The position numbers and the translations under genes are program-made. This document shows positions 58,395 through 64,000 of a stretch of 64,000 bases of DNA, piece after piece. The notes below the pieces were generated by a model. That model ran no database searches, was not told the origin of the DNA, and saw only the letters and a list, made by a program, of their open reading frames with translations. Numbering within the stretch: position 1 is the stretch's first letter; each line of letters starts with the position of its first letter. The stretch lies in contig JAJFHE010000021.1 of assembly GCA_021775755.1 (NCBI GenBank), positions 62,001 through 126,000 of the forward strand. The letters are read 5' to 3'. Source of the stretch: Hyphomicrobiales bacterium. GTDB lineage: Bacteria > Pseudomonadota > Alphaproteobacteria > Rhizobiales > JAJFHB01.

Positions 58395-59624
58395 ATGTCA
58401 GTGCAGCGCGACCTGCCTCAAATCCCCACTCAGAAACTCCCGCGACAAGCATACATCTGCAACGAATGGCTGGAGCGCGAGCGGGCGGCTCTGTTCGCGA
58501 ACACATGGTTGTTCGCCGGCACCGTTACCGACTTCGCCGAACCCGGTGATTACCGCACGGTGCGGGCGGGCCATTTCCCGCTGTTTGTGGTGCGGAACAG
58601 GGAAGGAGAATTGCAGGCGTTCCACAACATCTGCCGCCACCGCGGCACAGAGTTGCTTGAAGGGTGCGGCAATGCCGGCAAGACGATTGTCTGCCCCTAT
58701 CACAGTTGGACATTCGGCCTCGATGGCGCGTTACGCGGTATCCCGCGACACGAGCTCTGCTTCCCGGGCATCGACAAGGCAAATCTCAGCTTGCGGCCTG
58801 CATCCATTGGAATTTTCCGCAATCTCGTGTTCGTCCACCCGAGCGAACATCCTGCGGAGTGTTTCGAGGACTGGCTGGCGGATCTGCCCGATCATGCCTG
58901 GCCGCACGATATTACGTCGTCTTCGCTGCGCGAGTTTGACGTCGAGATCGTCTACGAAATGAAGTGTAACTGGAAGGTGTTCTACGAGAACGCAATCGAC
59001 GGCTACCATCTTGCCTATCTGCACAAAGACACCCTCGGCGGTCCGTTCCCGGAGAAGAATATCTGGGAGGCGAAAGGCCGTCATCTCGTCTGGTACTCGA
59101 CCGAACGGGATGGGCACAAAAACAGGGTGCCCAAATTCGTGCAGGACCAGTATGAAAAATACGGGTCCGCGAAGATCGCAGGCGCCGAAAAAACCGGCTA
59201 CGGGGGCGTCTACATCCTCTTTCCGACAACCCTGATCGTTTCCGATCCCTACTCGTTTTCCATTTCCACGTTGGAGCCGGTCGATGTCGGCACGACCCTT
59301 CTGAGGGTGCGCGCATGGTCGCCAAAGGTGTTTTTCGCAGGCGACGTCAAGCTGGAAGACATCCCCGGATACGACAAGGAGAGCGGCCGCATTAAATCTT
59401 CCCACTGGAAGGTTCATCCCCTTGAAACCGGCGACTTTCAGACCGAGGACGTCTGGGCCTGCGAAAAAATGCAGCGCTCACTTGGCTCGCCCGCGCATGA
59501 AGTCGGCGCGCTCGCACACGGCCCCGGGGGCGAAGCCGCACTACCGTTCTTTCAGGAGAACGTTCTGGACTTTGTGCCGCTTGAAGCCGCCGATGCTCCT
59601 AAAAATGAAACGGCTTCATCGTAA
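58395..59624 (+). CDS. Rieske non-heme iron oxygenase alpha subunit
   Basis: CRHRGTELLEGCGNAGKTIVCPYHSWTF (Rieske CxH…CxxH), ENAIDGYHLAYLHKDT (mononuclear Fe D/H/H). Confidence 0.92.
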   Translation: MSVQRDLPQIPTQKLPRQAYICNEWLERERAALFANTWLFAGTVTDFAEPGDYRTVRAGHFPLFVVRNREGELQAFHNICRHRGTELLEGCGNAGKTIVCPYHSWTFGLDGALRGIPRHELCFPGIDKANLSLRPASIGIFRNLVFVHPSEHPAECFEDWLADLPDHAWPHDITSSSLREFDVEIVYEMKCNWKVFYENAIDGYHLAYLHKDTLGGPFPEKNIWEAKGRHLVWYSTERDGHKNRVPKFVQDQYEKYGSAKIAGAEKTGYGGVYILFPTTLIVSDPYSFSISTLEPVDVGTTLLRVRAWSPKVFFAGDVKLEDIPGYDKESGRIKSSHWKVHPLETGDFQTEDVWACEKMQRSLGSPAHEVGALAHGPGGEAALPFFQENVLDFVPLEAADAPKNETASS

Positions 59625-60945
59625 GCGGGATGATGAGCACCAGCATCGGCACGAGCACGAGCAGCAAAAGCCGGAAGATGTCGGCAATCCAGAACGGCGT
59701 CACGCCGCGGAAGATCGTGCCGGTGGTGACGTCGCCGAGCACGCCGCGCAGCACGAATACATTGAGGCCGACCGGAGGTGTGATGAGACTGATCTCCGTC
59801 ACCACGACAACAATGATGCCGAACCAGATGAGCGCCACTTCCTGCGCCTGCGCTTCCGGATAGCCTGAGAACAGACCGAGTTCGGCAACCAGCGGTGCGA
59901 ACACGGGCACTGTCAGGAGCAGCATGGACAGGCTCTCGAACACGCAGCCGAGTACGATGTAGACGAGCAGGATCAAGAACACGACGAAGAGTGGCGAGAC
60001 GTCAAAGCCGGTGACGAAGGCCAGGAGATCTTCCGGCATGCCGGCGCGCACGATGAAGCGCTGGAAGATCTGCGCGCCGATCAGCACGGTGAAGAGCGTT
60101 GCGGTCGTGCGGATCGTTGCGATCAGCGCGTCGGCAAGCGCGGCCCAGGTGAGCGTGCGCCGCGACAGGGCGATCAGGAGCGCGCCGCCCGCGCCAATAC
60201 CGGCGGCTTCCGTGGTCGTGTAGATGCCGACATAGATGCCGCCCAGTATGGCCACGAAGAGGAGCACGATACCCCAGACGTTTTTCAGCGAGCGCAGCCG
60301 GTCGGCCCAGCCGGTGCGCGCGCCTGCCGGACCGGCATCGGGGTCGCGGAACACCGTCCACTGCACCGCGCCGAGATAGAAGATGACGCCGATGAGGCCC
60401 GGAATGATGCCGGCCAGAAACAGCTTGTCGATGCTCTGTTCCGTCATGATGCCGTAGATGATGAGAATGACGCTTGGCGGGATGAGAATGCCAAGCGTGC
60501 CGCCGGCCGCAATCGACGCGGTGGCAAGCTTATCGGTATAATTGAACGCCCGCATTTCCGGCATCGCCACCTTCGACATGGTGGCCGCCGTCGCAAGGCT
60601 TGATCCGCAGATGGCGCTGAAGCCGCCGCAGGCGACGATGGTCGCCATGGAAAGCCCGCCGCGGCGGTGGCCGAGAAATGCGTTCGAGGCGCGGTAAAGT
60701 TCCTGTGCGAGCCCGGCGCGGCTCACCAGCATACCCATCAGCACGAACAGGGGGATTACCGACAGGCTTTCCGTCTGCAGTGTGTCGAGCACCGTACCGG
60801 CGGCGGGCGACAGCGACGATTTCCAGTTCCAGTTATTGAGCCCGGCAAATCCGATAACGCCGACAAGCCCCATCGAAAACGCAATCGGCACCCGCAGGAA
60901 AGCAAGGGCGAGGACAACGGCAAATCCGACGAGGGCGATTTCCAT
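59599..60945 (-). CDS. TRAP transporter large permease (DctM)
   Basis: 448 aa, 12 TM-like; ALAFLRVPIAFSMGLVGVIGF, GGFSAICGSSLATAATMSKVAMPEM, GTLGILIPPSVILIIYGI. Confidence 0.94.
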   Translation of the reverse strand: MEIALVGFAVVLALAFLRVPIAFSMGLVGVIGFAGLNNWNWKSSLSPAAGTVLDTLQTESLSVIPLFVLMGMLVSRAGLAQELYRASNAFLGHRRGGLSMATIVACGGFSAICGSSLATAATMSKVAMPEMRAFNYTDKLATASIAAGGTLGILIPPSVILIIYGIMTEQSIDKLFLAGIIPGLIGVIFYLGAVQWTVFRDPDAGPAGARTGWADRLRSLKNVWGIVLLFVAILGGIYVGIYTTTEAAGIGAGGALLIALSRRTLTWAALADALIATIRTTATLFTVLIGAQIFQRFIVRAGMPEDLLAFVTGFDVSPLFVVFLILLVYIVLGCVFESLSMLLLTVPVFAPLVAELGLFSGYPEAQAQEVALIWFGIIVVVVTEISLITPPVGLNVFVLRGVLGDVTTGTIFRGVTPFWIADIFRLLLLVLVPMLVLIIPLTMKPFHF

Positions 60946-60948
60946 GGC

Positions 60949-61509
60949 TTAGAGGCCGCCGCCTGGAAGGCTACCCGGTTCAGGTTCAGACCGCAGTTCC
61001 GGGTTCTTGAGGTAGAGGCTGTGCAGGATAACCTTGAGCAGCAGCGCGAGCGCCGTGACGAGCGTCATGGCGGCGATGAAATAGGCGACCGGATGCAGCG
61101 GCACATGCAGAAAGTCGCTCACATAGCCGCGCTTCATCAGGCGGTCGGCGCGAAAGATCAGCCAGTCGCCCAACACCAGAAGGCAGCCGCACATGAGGAG
61201 ATCGACAATGAGATCGCGCAGTGCCGCTGCGCGGCGCGTGAACCAGGTGTCGAGCAGATCGACGGCGATGTGTTCCGCCATCACGCTGACGACGGGCAGC
61301 GCGCAGGCAATCAGTCCCGCCATCATGAAGCGCGTCAGTTCCGTCTTGCCGTTGACCGGGGCGCTCAGGATGTAGCGCCCGAAGACATCGATACAGGTGA
61401 GCGCCAGCATGGCGAAGAGGATTATCGCGCCGGCGTAAAGCGCGATGCGGGCCAGCACATGACCGGCCCGCTCAAGTCGTTCGGCAAGTTCTGCGCCGTC
61501 CGATGCCAC
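60949..61509 (-). CDS. TRAP transporter small permease (DctQ)
   Basis: 186 aa, four TM; directly between DctM and DctP. Confidence 0.9.
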   Translation of the reverse strand: MASDGAELAERLERAGHVLARIALYAGAIILFAMLALTCIDVFGRYILSAPVNGKTELTRFMMAGLIACALPVVSVMAEHIAVDLLDTWFTRRAAALRDLIVDLLMCGCLLVLGDWLIFRADRLMKRGYVSDFLHVPLHPVAYFIAAMTLVTALALLLKVILHSLYLKNPELRSEPEPGSLPGGGL

Positions 61510-61511
61510 GC

Positions 61512-62534
61512 TCAGTTTCCGTAAGCCGCCATGGTTTCTTCGATGAAGGCCAGCGCGGCCGAGGCATCGACGCCGGCGGCTGTGACTTCATCGAGAACCT
61601 TGGCGCGGATCTCCGTCGTGATCTCGGCGAACGTTGCCTGATCGGCCGCGGAAAACTCACCGAGGTTGACGCCGACGGCCTGCGCGTTCTCAACGCCTGC
61701 TATATCCGCATCGGCCCAGGCCTGTCCTGCAACCCGCGACAGCCATTCGCCGGTCGTCGACAGCACTGCGTCACGGTCCGCATCCGACAGGCGGGCGAGC
61801 GCTGCGTCGCTCATGATGATGGCGAACGAGCCGCGGTAAAGGCCGCCCGGCATGATCATCGTGTTGGGCGCAACCTCGAACAGGCGCAGGCTCTTGTTGG
61901 TTTCCATCGGCATCCACACGCCGTCCGCGACGCCGCCCGAGAGCGTTTCATAGACTTTGGGTGCGGGCACCTGCACACCGACAACGCCAAGCGCCGCGCC
62001 GACATCGGCGCTGACACCGCCGCCGATGCGGATCTTCAAGCCGGCGAGATCGGCAAGCGAGGTGATCGGCTCGAGCATATGCGCCTGGCCCGGACCGTGC
62101 GTCATCAGCGCGATGACACGCACGCCTTCATGCTCGTTGGCCGGGGCAAGAAACTTCTCGTAGGCGCGCCAGTGCGCCACGGACGCCGCTTCCGCGTCGC
62201 CTTCAAGGCCCGGGACCTCGATGAGCTTTGTGGTCACGAAGCGGCCGGGGTTGTAGCCGTGGAAAATCCACGCCACATCGGCCGAGCCGTCCTCGATCAG
62301 GTCGATCTGGCCGGGAGGCGGCGCCAGACCGAATTCGATCTTGCCCGTCACGCGGCCTTCGGTGACGCGCTCAACCTCCGCGATCCAGGCCGGAAAGATC
62401 ACCTTGTTCACCGCATGCGGCGGGATCCAGCTTGAAATGGTCAGCGTTTCCTGGGCCTGAGCCGCGCCCTGTGCGACGCCGAGCGCCACGGCGAACGCCG
62501 TTCCCAGAAGTCCGAATTTCTTTAGAAAACCCAT
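61512..62534 (-). CDS. TRAP transporter substrate-binding protein (DctP)
   Basis: MGFLKKFGLLGTAFAVALGVAQGAAQAQETLTISSWIPPHAVNKVIFPAW; signal peptide, DctP family (GLKIRIGGG, VWMPMETNKSLRL). Confidence 0.92.
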   Translation of the reverse strand: MGFLKKFGLLGTAFAVALGVAQGAAQAQETLTISSWIPPHAVNKVIFPAWIAEVERVTEGRVTGKIEFGLAPPPGQIDLIEDGSADVAWIFHGYNPGRFVTTKLIEVPGLEGDAEAASVAHWRAYEKFLAPANEHEGVRVIALMTHGPGQAHMLEPITSLADLAGLKIRIGGGVSADVGAALGVVGVQVPAPKVYETLSGGVADGVWMPMETNKSLRLFEVAPNTMIMPGGLYRGSFAIIMSDAALARLSDADRDAVLSTTGEWLSRVAGQAWADADIAGVENAQAVGVNLGEFSAADQATFAEITTEIRAKVLDEVTAAGVDASAALAFIEETMAAYGN

Positions 62535-62605
62535 GCTCAAAACCTCCCATTCAGGTCGCAATTGTTATTCCGCCGCCGCCGCGGTCGTCCGCGTCCGGAG
62601 CTAAT

Positions 62606-62623
62606 TAGTTACATATGTAACTA
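62606..62623. promoter_or_regulatory. Perfect 18-bp palindrome TAGTTACATATGTAACTA upstream of TRAP operon
   Basis: Seen directly, 72 bp upstream of the dctP start. Confidence 0.65.
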
Positions 62624-62671
62624 TATCTGAATTCCTTGACCGGGCGCAAGCCTTGCGCGATAGCGCGTGCA

Positions 62672-62937
62672 CTAATCAGACTGCTCCTCGTGCCCGTCAA
62701 TCTTGGTTAGAACAAGCGCGCGCACGTCTTCCGCCACCACCTTGCCCATGGCATTGCGGGGCAGGGCCTCGATGGCGATGAAATGCTTGGGGTGCTTGAA
62801 GCGGGCGAGTTCCGCCTCGAGGCGCGTGCACAGGGCGTCGATGGTCTCCAGGCCGCCGGGCGACACGATGGCGGCGGCGGGGACTTCATCCCACCTCTCA
62901 TCGGGGACGCCGACGACCGTAGTTACAGGAGTTGCGG
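62672..62937 (-). pseudogene. 3' remnant of AMP-binding acyl-CoA synthetase/ligase
   Basis: VTTVVGVPDERWDEVPAAAIVSPGGLETIDALCTRLEAELARFKHPKHFIAIEALPRNAMGKVVAEDVRALVL is the C-terminal subdomain (PRNAMGKV) only; in-frame stop and unrelated DNA immediately 5'. Confidence 0.8.
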
Positions 62938-63122
62938 GGACACAATACCTAATTATCTAACGTGCGCGACTGTCTCCGTGTAACTGTGGGCAAAAACTGT
63001 GTGCCAAATGACAGAGAATGAGCTGAATCAGACTACAGTGAATCATGCATCGTGGCTCCGGAATTCCTGCCGCCGTAATTCGTAACTCGCGTTTACAGAT
63101 TCAAAAGTTCGGAAGTACTGAG

Positions 63123-63344
63123 TTATGACTGCCTGGGTCTTCGCTCAGCGATGCGTGTTTCCGCAGACGCCCCACACTCTCGGCAGAGATAACGCATCCC
63201 CAAAAGGAAATCAGGATCGTCTGCCCTGCGCATCTCCTTGGCAATGTACTCCAGCTGCCCGCATTTCGGACAATAAACTACGTGGTCATCTCCTTTCTGA
63301 AGCTTAAGCACAGCACTAACAAGTCGGTCTTCATACGTTTTCAT
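63123..63344 (-). CDS. 73-aa zinc-ribbon-like protein, candidate immunity/accessory protein
   Basis: MKTYEDRLVSAVLKLQKGDDHVVYCPKCGQLEYIAKEMRRADDPDFLLGMRYLCRECGASAE: two CxxC pairs; ATGA overlap with upstream ORF. Confidence 0.65.
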   Translation of the reverse strand: MKTYEDRLVSAVLKLQKGDDHVVYCPKCGQLEYIAKEMRRADDPDFLLGMRYLCRECGASAETRIAERRPRQS

Positions 63345-64000
63345 TGGTCCATTCTCCCAATAAATCTCTCGACGAAGTCTACCGCCGAATCAGTTGCTAC
63401 TTCTGCAAACTCGCCCGAATTGGCACCGCTGAGATTGCCAAAGTGAAGACGATGTAGTTCTTGCAGTATCGTTTTTTTCCACTCGTCTGCTGATTTCGTG
63501 AATGCATCTGGACCGATGAAAAAGCCGTCTGTTTGTAGGTCAGACATTCCACTCGCATTCAATTCTGGTACGTACCGTATTTGTCTTCCGTTGATTGTAA
63601 CAACTACGTCCTCGCGTCCGGTTTCGAACGCTTTGCGCAGCTTTGTAAAATCTGGATGTTCCGCAATCGCGCGTGCCTCCGCAAGAATCTCTTCCTCAAG
63701 CTCACCTACACTTCTCCTGATGCGAGCCACCTCTACATCGTGAGGGTGCGGCTCAAGGCCCTTGCTTGCTTTTTCATTGCTTAGGAGGCCTTCGGGCTGT
63801 TCGCGAACACCATCTGGATCGCTAGGTCCTTGATCCCGCCCGCTCCCCGAGCCGCCGCTCGCAACCATGTTGAGCCGACTGCCACTCGAACCACCCGCGC
63901 GGCGACGGGCCGTCAACACGCCGAAGAACCAGCGTCCGACCCGCAAAACACCGCGACCGAAGCGTACAGTATCGCCAACGCCGGGTACGGCCCCGGTGCC
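63341..64000 (-). CDS. C-terminal part of a probable polymorphic-toxin-like protein (5' end beyond window)
   Basis: Frame stays open to the window edge (GTGAVPGVGDTVRFGRGVLRVGRWFFGVLTARRRAGG…); PGVGD-type pretoxin-like segment, low-complexity linker, then ~120-aa C-terminal domain. Confidence 0.55.
   Translation of the reverse strand, partial: GTGAVPGVGDTVRFGRGVLRVGRWFFGVLTARRRAGGSSGSRLNMVASGGSGSGRDQGPSDPDGVREQPEGLLSNEKASKGLEPHPHDVEVARIRRSVGELEEEILAEARAIAEHPDFTKLRKAFETGREDVVVTINGRQIRYVPELNASGMSDLQTDGFFIGPDAFTKSADEWKKTILQELHRLHFGNLSGANSGEFAEVATDSAVDFVERFIGRMDQ

Overview
GC-rich alphaproteobacterial (Rhizobiales-like) chromosomal window, almost fully coding. From left to right: 5' part of a Baeyer-Villiger monooxygenase; a ligase-associated Lhr-like helicase + PdeM pair; a PodJ/Sel1/peptidoglycan-binding polarity-type protein; a MerR-led beta-oxidation operon (acyl-CoA dehydrogenase, thiolase, FadB-like) with a perfect palindrome upstream; a VWA lipoprotein; two tandem, apparently paralogous micro-proteins (25 and 42 aa) divergent from a heterodimer-type type I secretion ABC pair + HlyD adaptor; a LuxR response regulator and an SSS-type hybrid histidine kinase; an inverted-repeat element; MscL; an aquaporin-ArsC pair; a HerA-like ATPase; UDP-glucose dehydrogenase; a serine-cycle block (mtkB, mtkA, mcl, sgaA) with a LuxR-type regulator whose receiver lacks the phosphoacceptor Asp; gntR-SDR and crotonyl-CoA carboxylase/reductase (ethylmalonyl-CoA pathway); a 161-bp palindromic element; an N-compound catabolic region (solute-binding protein, amidase, class III aminotransferase, acetylpolyamine-deacetylase-like, unknown HxD protein, RraA-like, dimethylglycine/sarcosine dehydrogenase-like); sulfotransferase; a relic of a TRAP large-permease C-terminus; TetR/Rieske oxygenase pair with palindromic operator; TRAP transporter; a truncated acyl-CoA synthetase; and, at the right edge, the C-terminus of a probable polymorphic-toxin-like protein overlapping a zinc-ribbon ORF. 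No rRNA, tRNA, CRISPR or intact transposase was recognised. All family calls are from reading the translations; no database search was run.
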